Assembly (NCBI GenBank): GCA_035253825.1
Contig: DATFBM010000029.1
Location: 1 to 64,000 of the forward strand
Length of the DNA stretch: 64,000 nt
Reading direction: 5' to 3'
Source of the DNA: JACCTH01 sp035253825
GTDB taxonomy: Bacteria; Actinomycetota; Acidimicrobiia; Spongiisociales; ZC4RG35
Of the stretch, positions 38,347 to 46,945 are shown in pieces (position 1 is the first letter of the stretch; every line of letters starts with the position of its first letter). A model generated the notes under the pieces. That model was given only the letters and a program-made list of their open reading frames with translations. It ran no database searches and was not told where the DNA came from. The position numbers and the translations under genes were made by a program.

Positions 38347-39645
38347 ATGGGGGTCCCGGAAATAGTCGAAAGGCAGAGCGCCAGCAGAGCTCAGTTTTAC
38401 GTCGCGCTCGCCGTGATCGCCGCTCTGCCAGGTCTCGTGGTGCGCTTTACCGGGTCGCACCCTGCTCCTGCCCTGGCGGCATTGATCTTTGGCCTGGCAA
38501 TCGTCGGCGCCGCCTTCATCCTCTCCTGGGCAGCCGAAGTAGTTCAGCTCGATATCTCGGGGGGGCTGGCCCTGGCCATCCTCGCCCTCATCGCCGTCCT
38601 CCCCGAATACGCAGTCGACTTTGTTTTTACCTGGAAGGCCGGCACCGACCCTTCGCAGGCACCGAATGCACTTGCCAACATGACGGGCGGAAACCAGCTC
38701 CTGATCGGGTTCGGTTGGCCTTTGGTGGTGCTGCTCGCCACCCGGCGAGTTCGCAAGCTCTATGGGCGAGGGGTCGAGGTGGGTGGTGCCGACGACCAGG
38801 CGGTGCACATTGAGCGGATCCAGTCGATCGATGTCGCCTTTTTGACGTTGGCCTCCATCTATGGCCTCCATTTCTTCCTACGCGACAGCCTCACCCTCTT
38901 CGACGCGGTTGTGCTGGTGGCTCTTTACGGTGCCTATCTCTGGAGGCTCTCCAAGGCGCCACCGGAGGCGCCGCACCTGGTTGGCCCGGCAGCTCGTATT
39001 GCTGAGCTTGGCACCCGCAAACGCCGCAGCGTCAATATCGCCATGTTCATCTTCTCCGCCGGTGCGATTCTGCTCGTCGCCGAGCCGTTCGCCGAGAGCC
39101 TGGTTGAGCTCGGGGAGGCGTACAACATTCCCGAGTTCCTGCTCGTGAAATGGCTCGCCCCCCTCGCCTCCGAATCACCCGAGCTTTTGGTGGCCGCTCT
39201 CTTCGCATGGCGACTTTCGGCCCACACCGGTTTCGGCGCCCTGCTCTCATCGAAGGTGAACCAATGGACGCTTCTCGTCGGGACGCTGCCCTTGGTGTTC
39301 GCGATTTCTTCTTCGTCAACACGTGGTCTCCCTCTCGGCATCGAGCAGAGAGATGAGCTATTGGTGACCGCTGCCCAGTCGATTTTCGCCGTCGCCATCC
39401 TGGCCAGTCGCTCGATGGACCGGAAGGAAGCTTGGATCCTCCTCGGCCTCTTCGTTGCTCAGCTGCTCGAATCCTTCTACGTTTCGTTCGTGTTGCGCGA
39501 GGAGTACAACCCGGCCGGACGGGTCGCGGTGGCCATCGTCTTTTTGATTGCGGCCGGCTGGGTTCTCGCTCGCAACCATCGGTTGTTGCGTCAGACAGTG
39601 GCCGAGGGGCTGCGCTCCCCGGTCAACGAACTGGCCTCGGGATGA
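38347..39645 (+). CDS. Sodium/calcium exchanger family membrane protein
   Basis: Cation/Ca2+ antiporter of the CaCA family (432 aa). Two inverted halves with about 5 helices each are visible. The alpha repeats contain ALIAVLPEYAVDFVFTWKAG with GGNQLLIGFGW, and LAPLASESPELLVAALFAWR with SSKVNQWTLLVGTLP. Acidic residues in the two repeats would line the ion site. A charged cytoplasmic loop lies near residues 120-150 and 200-225. The stop overlaps the start of the next gene (ATGA). Confidence 0.82.
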   Translation: MGVPEIVERQSASRAQFYVALAVIAALPGLVVRFTGSHPAPALAALIFGLAIVGAAFILSWAAEVVQLDISGGLALAILALIAVLPEYAVDFVFTWKAGTDPSQAPNALANMTGGNQLLIGFGWPLVVLLATRRVRKLYGRGVEVGGADDQAVHIERIQSIDVAFLTLASIYGLHFFLRDSLTLFDAVVLVALYGAYLWRLSKAPPEAPHLVGPAARIAELGTRKRRSVNIAMFIFSAGAILLVAEPFAESLVELGEAYNIPEFLLVKWLAPLASESPELLVAALFAWRLSAHTGFGALLSSKVNQWTLLVGTLPLVFAISSSSTRGLPLGIEQRDELLVTAAQSIFAVAILASRSMDRKEAWILLGLFVAQLLESFYVSFVLREEYNPAGRVAVAIVFLIAAGWVLARNHRLLRQTVAEGLRSPVNELASG

Positions 39646-40793
39646 AGTTCCGCACCCGCCAAATCCATGCCGGCGTCGAACCCGATCCTACGACCGGGGC
39701 GATCTTGACCCCCATCCACCAATCCACCACCTTCGTGCAGGATTCGATCGACGAGTACATGGCCCGCGGGTACTCCTACTCTCGGTCGGGCAATCCCACC
39801 GTCGATGCTTTCGAGGAAAAGATCCGTGACCTCGAGGGAGGGGCGGGGGCGGCCGCTTACGCGTCGGGCATGGCGGCGACGGTGGCGGTGTTGATGGGCT
39901 TTCTCAATGCCGGCGATCATGCCATCGTCTCTGACGTTGTTTACGGCGGCACCCACCGCTTCGCTACCCGGGTTCTGGCTCGCTTTGGCGTCGAATTCTC
40001 CTTTGTCGATAGTTCCGATCCCACGCTCGTGGCTGCAGCGCTGAAGCCCAACTCCAAACTTGTTTTCACGGAGACGCCGGCCAACCCCACCCTGAAATTG
40101 ACCGATCTCAGGGCGATCTCGGACCTTACGGCCGAACGAGGCCTGTTGCACGCGGTCGACAACAGCCTCCTCACCCCCTACTACCAGCGTCCTCTGGAGC
40201 TGGGGGCCGACTTCGTGGTGCACTCGACGACGAAATACCTCGATGGTCACAACGCCACTCTGGGAGGTGCGGCCGTGGCCGCCACCGAAGAACAGGTCGC
40301 GCAGCTCAAGTTCATGCAGAAGTCCGCCGGCTCAATCATGTCACCGCTGGTGGCGTGGCTTACTTTGCAGGGCACCAAAACCCTTTCGGAACGAATGGAT
40401 CGACAGTCGGCCAATGCCCTCGAGGTCGCTCGGTTTCTGGAGTCGCACCCGAAGGTGAGTCGCGTGGGTTACCCGGGTCTCGAGTCCTTCCCCCAATTCG
40501 ATCTGGCCAAGCGGCAGGCATCCGGCTTCGGAGCGATGGCCTGGTTCGAGGTCGAAGGGGGAGTAGAGGCCGGCAAGCGGCTCATGCGATCGGTGGAGCT
40601 TTGGTCGTTGGCGGAGAACCTGGGCCAGGTGGAGTCACTTATCACTCACCCCGTGACGATGACCCATGGCGACATGCCTCCCGAAGAGCGCGCCCGCGCC
40701 GGCATCACCGATGGCTTGGTGAGATTGTCGGTCGGGCTCGAGGACTCAGAAGATCTGATCGACGACCTCGCCCAGGCCCTCGAAGCGGTCTGA
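39642..40793 (+). CDS. Cys/Met-metabolism PLP enzyme (cystathionine gamma-lyase/synthase-like)
   Basis: PLP-dependent trans-sulfuration enzyme (383 aa). Lys198 in HSTTKYLDGH binds PLP. IHAGVEPDPTTGAILTPIHQSTTF, YSYSRSGNPT and ESLITHPVTMTH are family signatures. It could be a cystathionine gamma-lyase, gamma-synthase or O-acylhomoserine sulfhydrylase; the sequence alone does not separate these. ATG 39642 overlaps the exchanger stop. Repeat R4 starts 6 bp after its own stop. Confidence 0.9.
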   Translation: MKFRTRQIHAGVEPDPTTGAILTPIHQSTTFVQDSIDEYMARGYSYSRSGNPTVDAFEEKIRDLEGGAGAAAYASGMAATVAVLMGFLNAGDHAIVSDVVYGGTHRFATRVLARFGVEFSFVDSSDPTLVAAALKPNSKLVFTETPANPTLKLTDLRAISDLTAERGLLHAVDNSLLTPYYQRPLELGADFVVHSTTKYLDGHNATLGGAAVAATEEQVAQLKFMQKSAGSIMSPLVAWLTLQGTKTLSERMDRQSANALEVARFLESHPKVSRVGYPGLESFPQFDLAKRQASGFGAMAWFEVEGGVEAGKRLMRSVELWSLAENLGQVESLITHPVTMTHGDMPPEERARAGITDGLVRLSVGLEDSEDLIDDLAQALEAV

Positions 40794-40799
40794 TTTTCG

Positions 40800-40844
40800 T
40801 TCGTGCGTAGTTTCGGGCCGGTTTTTGGCCGCTCTACGCAAGAA
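40800..40844. repeat. Palindromic repeat copy R4
   Basis: A 45-bp copy with left end TTCGTGCGTA (one change) and right end TACGCAAGAA. The inner arms are GGGCC and GGCC around a T-rich loop. It lies between two convergent stops (40793 and 40849), where it could also end transcription. Confidence 0.85.
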
Positions 40845-40848
40845 TGAT

Positions 40849-41670
40849 TCAGAAGCGGATTCCGCCGCTCTCCATCGCCTTGCGACCGATAACGACGGGG
40901 ATGGTCATCAGGATCAGCAGGGTCACCCCCACGGCGACCAGCAGGATGCGGGCCATGAGCACCTGGCCATTGAAGCTTGCCGTGACCTCGGACACCAGCT
41001 CCGTGGCGTCGGCCGCGGCCGTCTGGTAGCGGACCACCAAGTCTCTGCTCCCCGACAGCTCATCGGTGATCGAGTTGACGCTTTCTCCCACCGAGTCCAC
41101 GGCCTGTCCGACCGACTCGATCTCGGCCGCCGCCGCCGTCAGCGGTCCCGACTGAGCTCGCAGATTTTCGCTCAGGGGAGCGAGGTCGTCCGAGACTGCT
41201 TCGAGCGATTCGTCCAGGGGTACTGCCGGCGAGTAGTCGACTCCGAGAAACGAGAGGGCCTGCATGGTGGTGTCGATGACGCGGGCGGTGTCGATCATGG
41301 CCGGGAAGGAGGCACTGATCGCGTCGAGGGTGTCGGGAACCTGAGAGCCAAGCAGCTCGGCCGAATCAGTCAGCACCAGACCCAGCTGTGTGAGCCCGGT
41401 GCCGGCCGAGCCCAGCGCGATCTCTGTCTGCGCCATGCCTTCTTCCGCCAGCGCCAGCGTCTCCAGAGCCGTGCTGGCGCTTTCCACGGTCGTCTCCAGC
41501 GTGGTGTTCAGAAGGTCGAGCGTTCGTGAGGTCGAGCTGCCAAAACCTGAGAGAAGCTGCCACCCGACAACCAGCGCCAGGAAGCCGAGTCCTACACCGG
41601 CGAGGCCGCCCCAGTACCACAGGCGAGCCAGCCAGGCAGGCACGACCAGGTTCCCGGTTTCACGATTCAT
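40849..41670 (-). CDS. Membrane-anchored helical protein of unknown function
   Basis: A 273-aa protein with a membrane helix near residues 18-42 and another near 238-262. Between them are about 190 residues of heptad-rich helix (STSRTLDLLNTTLETTVESASTALETLALA, SVGQAVDSVGESVNSITDEL). The layout resembles the sensor part of a chemoreceptor but lacks the signalling tip. I cannot assign a family. ATG 41670 overlaps the acyl-CoA dehydrogenase stop (ATGA), so the two are cotranscribed, and this start is preferred over one 9 bp upstream. Confidence 0.62.
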   Translation of the reverse strand: MNRETGNLVVPAWLARLWYWGGLAGVGLGFLALVVGWQLLSGFGSSTSRTLDLLNTTLETTVESASTALETLALAEEGMAQTEIALGSAGTGLTQLGLVLTDSAELLGSQVPDTLDAISASFPAMIDTARVIDTTMQALSFLGVDYSPAVPLDESLEAVSDDLAPLSENLRAQSGPLTAAAAEIESVGQAVDSVGESVNSITDELSGSRDLVVRYQTAAADATELVSEVTASFNGQVLMARILLVAVGVTLLILMTIPVVIGRKAMESGGIRF

Positions 41671-42794
41671 CGGGGCCATCGTCCCGCCGCCAGTTCGCGG
41701 GCTATGAGGTTGCGCTGTATCTCCGAGGTGCCTTCGTAAATACGGGGCGCTCGCACCTCTTGATATAGGTGCGAAAGCAGGTGGTCGCCTTCGAGGCCGC
41801 GAGCCCCGAGAATCTGGATCGCACCATCGACTGCCCGCTGGGCTGTCTCGGTGGCATAGACCTTGGCCGTCGCCGCCAATCCCGTCAAGAGGTCACGGTT
41901 TCCTTGGTCATGGGCGGCCGCAGCTCGATAGACCAGCATGCGCGCCGCTTCGATCTCAACCGCCATATTGGCCAGCAGGTGAGAGACGGCCTGGAAGCGG
42001 ACGATGGCCTGCCCGAACGCCTCTCGCTCGAGGGCATGGGCGAGAGCAACCTCGCGGGCTGCCTCTGCCATCCCCACCGCAAATGCCCCCACCGAGGGCC
42101 GAAAGAGGTCGAGAGTCTTCATCGCCACCGCGAAGCCCTCCCCCTCCGCCCCGATCATGTCGCTTCGCTCGACACGAACCCCGTCCAAGGCAATTCGACC
42201 GATCGGATGCGGGCTCATCATGGCGATCCTCTGTCCGGAGAGCCCGTCCGCGCCAGCGGCAACGACGAAGGCGGAGACCCCGCTTCGCCCTTCGCCGGTG
42301 CGGGCGAAGATGGTGTAGAAGTCGGCCTCGGGGGCATTGGAGATATACATCTTTTCCCCCGTGAGCCGGTATCCATCTCCGTCCTTTAGCGCTCGTAGCT
42401 CCAGACTGGCCGCATCCGATCCCGCCCCCGGCTCCGTCAACGCAAAGGCTGGAACCCACTCGCCCCGGAGTACGGCGGGGATGAAGCGAGCGACCATTTC
42501 CGCGGTGCCGGATTGGGCGATCGGGTATGCCCCCAGTCCCTGCATGGCGAACGCGGTTTCGGCGTGAGTCGACGAGCGGGCCAGGCCCTGGCGAATCAGG
42601 CAAAGATCAAGGGCCGAGACTCTTCCTGCGGAAGGAAATAGACGGGCCAGCAATCCGTGTTCGGCCAAACCCCCGATCAACGAGCGGTTGACCGAGCCAG
42701 GGTCTTTGGACGCCAGGGGAGCAAGCTCGTATCCGATGCGTTGGGTCTCTTCGAGCAGCCGCCGCGACTCGGCGCTGAGTTCGAATTGCTCCAT
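41667..42794 (-). CDS. Acyl-CoA dehydrogenase
   Basis: FAD-dependent acyl-CoA dehydrogenase (375 aa). FALTEPGAGSDAASLELRA (FAD/substrate loop), GEKMYISNAPEAD, AFGQAIVRFQAVSHLLANM and ILGARGLEGDHLLSHLYQEVRAPRIYEGTSEIQRNLIAREL (C-terminal signature) are visible. The catalytic Glu in the YEGTSE region is present, which fits the usual short-chain or aryl/branched types. Neighbouring CoA-ester genes suggest a role in aromatic or branched acyl-CoA breakdown. A palindromic operator candidate sits 9 bp upstream of ATG 42794. Confidence 0.9.
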   Translation of the reverse strand: MEQFELSAESRRLLEETQRIGYELAPLASKDPGSVNRSLIGGLAEHGLLARLFPSAGRVSALDLCLIRQGLARSSTHAETAFAMQGLGAYPIAQSGTAEMVARFIPAVLRGEWVPAFALTEPGAGSDAASLELRALKDGDGYRLTGEKMYISNAPEADFYTIFARTGEGRSGVSAFVVAAGADGLSGQRIAMMSPHPIGRIALDGVRVERSDMIGAEGEGFAVAMKTLDLFRPSVGAFAVGMAEAAREVALAHALEREAFGQAIVRFQAVSHLLANMAVEIEAARMLVYRAAAAHDQGNRDLLTGLAATAKVYATETAQRAVDGAIQILGARGLEGDHLLSHLYQEVRAPRIYEGTSEIQRNLIARELAAGRWPR

Positions 42795-42802
42795 GAAATC
42801 AC

Positions 42803-42814
42803 GTTACCGGTAAC
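42803..42814. promoter_or_regulatory. GTTACCGGTAAC palindrome, candidate TetR/FadR-type operator
   Basis: A perfect 12-bp palindrome in the divergent region between the acyl-CoA dehydrogenase and LLM oxidoreductase genes. It is close to the dehydrogenase start. TTACCGGTAA-like sites are typical of TetR-family regulators of acyl-CoA metabolism; the regulator is not in the window. Confidence 0.45.
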
Positions 42815-42825
42815 CCTTCCTTCCG

Positions 42826-42873
42826 TTCTTGCGTAGAAATGGGCCGGTTCTCGGCCCCATTTCTACGCAAGAA
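42826..42873. repeat. Palindromic repeat copy R5
   Basis: A 48-bp copy with an 18-bp perfect outer stem (TTCTTGCGTAGAAATGGG and its complement) and a G/C-rich tip. It lies in the divergent region 8 bp before the LLM oxidoreductase start. Confidence 0.93.
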
Positions 42874-42880
42874 TGAAAAG

Positions 42881-43720
42881 GTGCGAGTAGGCATCGGGCT
42901 TCCCAGCGCCATCCCCGGTCGCGATCCTCGCCTGCTCATCGATTGGGCCCGCCGGGCAGAAGAAGCAGGGTTCACGAGCCTTGGCGTCGTCGACCGGGTG
43001 AACTACGACTCCTCCGAACCACTCGTCGCCCTCGCCGCGGCCGCGGCGGTGACAACCAGGATCCGCCTGGTATCGATGGTGGTGATCGGACCGCTCCACA
43101 ACCCGGTGCTCCTCGCCCGTCAGGCGGCGTCACTCGACGCTCTTTCTGAAGGGAGGCTGACATTGGGTCTCGGGGTGGGAGCGAGGAGAGAGGATTACGA
43201 AACCGCCGGGGTCGACTACCGACGTCGGGGGCAGATCCTCACCGAGCAGTTGGCCCGCATCCGCGATCATTGGGAGGACGGGCAACTGGGACCGACGCCG
43301 GTCTCGGCCGGCGGCCCCGATCTTCTGGTCGGAGGCGCTTCTCCCGCGGCCTTCCTCCGGGCGGCGAGGCTGGCGGATGGATATGTGCACGGGGGCGGCC
43401 CGGCCCGATCATTCGCGGCGGCCGCGGTCAAGGTGAGGGCAGCGTGGGAGGAGGTCGATCGGCCAGGGTCGCCCCAGCTGTGGGCTCAGGCCTACTTCGG
43501 CCTGAGCGACGCCGACGCAGTCACCTCATACTTGCTCGACTATTACCGATTCACCGGACCCTTTGCCCAAAGAATCGCCGAGGCCGGCCTGAGCACCGCA
43601 ACCCAGCTGACCAACTTCATACGCGCCTATGAAGAAGTCGGATGCGACGAGCTCGTGCTGCTGCCCACCATTGCCGAGCTTTCGGAAGTCGAACGGCTGG
43701 CTTCAATTGTCAATCGGTAG
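42881..43720 (+). CDS. LLM-class (F420-type) oxidoreductase
   Basis: Luciferase-like monooxygenase-fold oxidoreductase (279 aa) with a short TIM barrel. VRVGIGLPSAIPGRDP at the start and RLTLGLGVGARREDYE, the flavin-phosphate region, are typical. In actinobacteria such enzymes mostly use F420 or FMN. GTG 42881 follows repeat R5; the frame is open through the repeat, but the family start is here. It lies 3 bp before the aminobenzoyl-CoA monooxygenase-like gene, so it probably serves the same pathway. Confidence 0.8.
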   Translation: MRVGIGLPSAIPGRDPRLLIDWARRAEEAGFTSLGVVDRVNYDSSEPLVALAAAAAVTTRIRLVSMVVIGPLHNPVLLARQAASLDALSEGRLTLGLGVGARREDYETAGVDYRRRGQILTEQLARIRDHWEDGQLGPTPVSAGGPDLLVGGASPAAFLRAARLADGYVHGGGPARSFAAAAVKVRAAWEEVDRPGSPQLWAQAYFGLSDADAVTSYLLDYYRFTGPFAQRIAEAGLSTATQLTNFIRAYEEVGCDELVLLPTIAELSEVERLASIVNR

Positions 43721-43723
43721 CCG

Positions 43724-45715
43724 ATGAGAATCGCGGTTGTGGGCGGAGGCCCGGCCGGCCTCTATTTCTCGGTGTTGATGGCCCGGTCGGGCGGCCATGA
43801 GGTGGAGGTGTTCGAACGCAATCCGCCCAATGCCACCTACGGGTGGGGGGTGGTCTTCTCTGAGGGAACCCTGTCCGAATTAGCAGGCGCTCACGCCGCT
43901 CTGTTCGAGGACCTCGACAAGGCACTGGTCCGCTGGTCCACTATCTCTATCCACCGCCCCGAGTCCACGGTGCGGGTGAGCGGTCAGCCCTTCGCAGCCA
44001 TCGACCGCAAGAGCTTGCTCTCGATCCTCGGAAGATGGGCCCTCGCTCATGGCATCAATCCCAGGTACGAAGCCGAGTTCCGACCCGGTGACGAAACGGG
44101 ATTCGATCTGGTGGTGGCCGCTGACGGCGTCAACTCGGCTTGGAGACGTCGGTCTCCGGAGACCTATCAGTCGGAGGAGAGGGTTCATCCCACCCGCTAC
44201 ATCTGGCTGGGACTCGAGCAGGCACTGCCCGGCTTTACGTTCGTATTCGAATTGACCCCAGCCGGTCTTTTCCAGGCCCACGCCTATCCCTTCGGGCCTG
44301 AGGAGTCGACCTTCATCATCGAGACCACCGAGGATGTCTTTCAGGCCACCGAACTCGAGGGAGCCTCCGAGGAACAAAGCCTTCGATTTGGCGAGAAACT
44401 CTTTGCCAACTTCCTCGCTGGCGCCCGGCTGCGATCGAACCGATCGCAATGGCTCCGATTCGTGACCCTTCGCAATCAACGTTGGTTTCGCACGGAAGGC
44501 GTGCCCGTCGTCCTGGTCGGGGATGCGGCCCATACCGCTCACTTCTCAATCGGATCCGGGACCAAGCTGGCCATGGAAGACGCTGCCGCTCTCCATAACG
44601 CCCTGGTTTCGGATCCCCACGACATCACCGCGGCCCTAGTTACCTACGAAGCCAACCGACAGCCGGCGGTGGCGCGGTTTCAAGAGGCGGCCCTCGACAG
44701 CGCTCGCTACTTCGAGCGGGTTTCGAACCTCATGGAACTACCGGCTCCGACGTTTGCCTTCAACCTGCTCACGCGTTCGGGCCGCGTGAGCTACCTCGAT
44801 GTCGAGCGCAGTGACCCCAAGCTCGTGGCCGAGGTAGGCCGGTCATCGTCGCCGGACCGGCGCTTGTCGGTGCCCGCCCTGACTCCACTCACCCTCGGCC
44901 CAACCCATTTCCGCAACCGGCTTGTCGGTCCAGGCGGATTCGCCATGTCTCACCCGATCGCGGTCAGCCTGGAGGGCCGGCGCTTCCCGCTGCAGCCGAC
45001 CAACCTGACGGGCGATTGGGAGGGCATCGTCCTCACCCATGCCGGACCGCGGGCCTCCAGCCGTCCTCCCGAGAGTGGACTGGACCGTCCCCTCCGGGCC
45101 GGGGGGTGGGAGACGATTTCGGCCTCGCCCATTCCCTACACCCGTTTCCATGCCCCGCCGCGTCCCATGACGCCCGGCGATATGGAAAGGGTGGCTGGTG
45201 ATTTCGCAAAGGGTGCGCGCAACGCCGCCAGCACCGCCACTCTTCTCATGATCGACGCGGCCCAGGGCAATCTGCTTGCCAGCTTCATCTCCCCGCTGAC
45301 TAACCGTCGAGACGATGAATTTGGAGGTTCGCCGCGAGCGCGGCTCCGGTTCCCGCTGGCGGTCATATCGGCGGTTAGAGGTGTCTGGGACGGGACACTG
45401 GCAGTTCGCTTCTCGCCTTCCGATTTCGCCCCCGGTGGCATCACCGAAGATGAAGCCGTGCTCGCGGCCCGGGCGTTTGGTGCCCACGGCGTCGACCTGG
45501 TCGAGGTGTGCGGGGGCGGGGCCGTGGCCGAATACGATCCGCCATATCGGCGCGGCTACCTCCTTCCACTGGCGTCGACGATTCGGCTTCGAGCCCGGGT
45601 GCCAGTTCTCGTCGGAGGCGGGCTCATCACCCTGGATGACGCCAACACTGCGGTCGGGTCGGGCCGAGCTGATCTCGTTCGAGTCGTAACCGTTGACGAG
45701 CGACCACTAGCTTGA
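43724..45715 (+). CDS. Aminobenzoyl-CoA/salicylyl-CoA monooxygenase-like fusion with degenerate OYE-type half
   Basis: A 663-aa fusion. Residues 1-375 are a class A FAD monooxygenase (GGGPAG at 7-12; VLVGDAAHTAHFSIGSGTK) of the type that hydroxylates anthraniloyl-CoA or salicylyl-CoA. About 385-663 are an Old-Yellow-Enzyme barrel (LTLGPTHFRNRLVG, SFISPLTNRRDDEFGG, GGGLITLDDANTAVGSGRADLV). Full-length relatives are about 770-790 aa. Here the first barrel units are missing, and the usual H-x-A-H-G substrate pair reads DAAQG (511-515). The reductase half may therefore be inactive. The context (LLM enzyme, crotonase, Rid protein, kynurenine genes, CoA ligases) favours anthraniloyl-CoA as substrate. 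Confidence 0.8.
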   Translation: MRIAVVGGGPAGLYFSVLMARSGGHEVEVFERNPPNATYGWGVVFSEGTLSELAGAHAALFEDLDKALVRWSTISIHRPESTVRVSGQPFAAIDRKSLLSILGRWALAHGINPRYEAEFRPGDETGFDLVVAADGVNSAWRRRSPETYQSEERVHPTRYIWLGLEQALPGFTFVFELTPAGLFQAHAYPFGPEESTFIIETTEDVFQATELEGASEEQSLRFGEKLFANFLAGARLRSNRSQWLRFVTLRNQRWFRTEGVPVVLVGDAAHTAHFSIGSGTKLAMEDAAALHNALVSDPHDITAALVTYEANRQPAVARFQEAALDSARYFERVSNLMELPAPTFAFNLLTRSGRVSYLDVERSDPKLVAEVGRSSSPDRRLSVPALTPLTLGPTHFRNRLVGPGGFAMSHPIAVSLEGRRFPLQPTNLTGDWEGIVLTHAGPRASSRPPESGLDRPLRAGGWETISASPIPYTRFHAPPRPMTPGDMERVAGDFAKGARNAASTATLLMIDAAQGNLLASFISPLTNRRDDEFGGSPRARLRFPLAVISAVRGVWDGTLAVRFSPSDFAPGGITEDEAVLAARAFGAHGVDLVEVCGGGAVAEYDPPYRRGYLLPLASTIRLRARVPVLVGGGLITLDDANTAVGSGRADLVRVVTVDERPLA

Positions 45716-45719
45716 GCCG

Positions 45720-46538
45720 ATGGCCTTTCGGGGATCGACAAGCCCTCGAGACGACTGGAAGCACTTCCATTTCTCGACCAGCGACGATGGGATCGCCAGC
45801 ATTGTCTTTGCGCGACCGGAAAAGCTCAACGCGCTCACCTTCGAGGTGTACGCCGATCTGAGAGACCTCCTCGTCGAGATCCCACAACGAGATGAGGTGC
45901 GAGTTCTCACGATCACCGGGGAAGGCAGGGGTTTCTGCTCGGGAGGTGACGTGCGCGAGATCATCGGCGCGTTGCAGGAGATGTCGCCGAAGGACCTTCT
46001 CGAGTTCACCCGGATGACCGGCGCCGTCGTGCAACGGATGCGAGAGCTTCCGATCCCGATTGTCGCCGGCGTCAATGGCGTTGCTGCTGGCGCCGGAGCG
46101 GTCATTGCCCTCGCCGCCGACCTGCGGCTGCTGGCGCCGGACGCCTCGTTCCACTTTCTTTTCACGCGAGTTGGTTTGGCCGGGGCCGACATGGGTGCGG
46201 CCTACCTGCTCCCGCGGGTGGTGGGATTGGGGCGGGCCACCGAGCTCCTGCTGTTGGGGGAAGCGATTGGAGCGGAGGAGGCGGAGCGGATCGGGCTGGG
46301 CCGTTCCAGCAAGGATCTTGCCTCCGACCTGGCAAAGGTCTCCCGTTCCCTGAGTGCCGGTCCCGGTTGGGCATTGGGCGCCACCAAATCGCTCCTTACC
46401 CGCGAGCTCGACATGAGCCTCTCTGCCGCCATCGAACTAGAGGCCTGGACCCAGGCCCTACTCATGAAAAGCGATGACCACCGGGAGTTCTATGGCGCGT
46501 TTGTCGAGCAGCAGGATCCGGTCTGGAGGGGCAAATGA
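45720..46538 (+). CDS. Crotonase (enoyl-CoA hydratase/isomerase) family protein with altered active site
   Basis: Crotonase-fold protein (272 aa). FARPEKLNALTFEVYADLRDLL and TGEGRGFCSGGDVRE give the CoA site and oxyanion hole. The two glutamates of classical hydratases are replaced (AGAGAVIALAAD; FTRVGLAGADMG), leaving Asp in GADMG, as in isomerase/hydrolase-like branches. It starts 4 bp after the monooxygenase stop and overlaps the Rid gene by 4 bp, so it probably acts on the alicyclic CoA product of that pathway. It may be a ring-opening or isomerising enzyme. Confidence 0.82.
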   Translation: MAFRGSTSPRDDWKHFHFSTSDDGIASIVFARPEKLNALTFEVYADLRDLLVEIPQRDEVRVLTITGEGRGFCSGGDVREIIGALQEMSPKDLLEFTRMTGAVVQRMRELPIPIVAGVNGVAAGAGAVIALAADLRLLAPDASFHFLFTRVGLAGADMGAAYLLPRVVGLGRATELLLLGEAIGAEEAERIGLGRSSKDLASDLAKVSRSLSAGPGWALGATKSLLTRELDMSLSAAIELEAWTQALLMKSDDHREFYGAFVEQQDPVWRGK

Positions 46539-46945
46539 GGTTGATCAATCCAGATGGTCTGCCTCGGGCGGTGGGGTTCAGTCATGTGGCCCTGCCCGAA
46601 GGTGGCGAGCCTTTCTTTCTCGCCGGACAGACCGGCCACCATACCGACGGCTCGCTCGACCATGGGCTCGTGGCCCAGTTCGGCGCTGCCTGTCGGAACG
46701 TCGAAATCGCCCTGGCCGCCGCCGGCGCCAAGCCCGCCGACGTCGCTTCCATGCAGATCCTGGTCACCAACGTTGACGATTACCGGACTTCTCTTTCCGC
46801 CCTTGGCGAGGCGTATCGATCGGTCTTCGGTCGCCATTTCCCGGCTATGACCTTGGTGGGTGTGAAAGAACTCTTTGACCCGAAAGCCGTCGTAGAAATC
46901 GTCGTGGTTGGGTATAAGCCTCGGGACAAAGGAGACATCCCTTGA
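46535..46945 (+). CDS. Rid/YjgF/UK114 family protein lacking the catalytic arginine
   Basis: A 136-aa Rid-fold protein (FFLAGQTGHHTDGSL, MQILVTNVDDYRTSLSALGEAYRSVFG, FPAMTLVGVKELFDP, VEIVVVGY). Classical RidA uses Arg105 to hydrolyse enamines and imines; residue 105 here is Met. It therefore belongs to a Rid branch without that deaminase chemistry, or it uses another residue. The ATGA overlap with the crotonase gene ties it to the aromatic-CoA operon, whose 2-amino intermediates would need such a step. Confidence 0.82.
   Translation: MRLINPDGLPRAVGFSHVALPEGGEPFFLAGQTGHHTDGSLDHGLVAQFGAACRNVEIALAAAGAKPADVASMQILVTNVDDYRTSLSALGEAYRSVFGRHFPAMTLVGVKELFDPKAVVEIVVVGYKPRDKGDIP

Noticed and set aside
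42839..42880. Extended N-terminus of the LLM oxidoreductase through R5
   Set aside because: The added residues are encoded by the palindrome and do not resemble the family; GTG 42881 gives the normal start.
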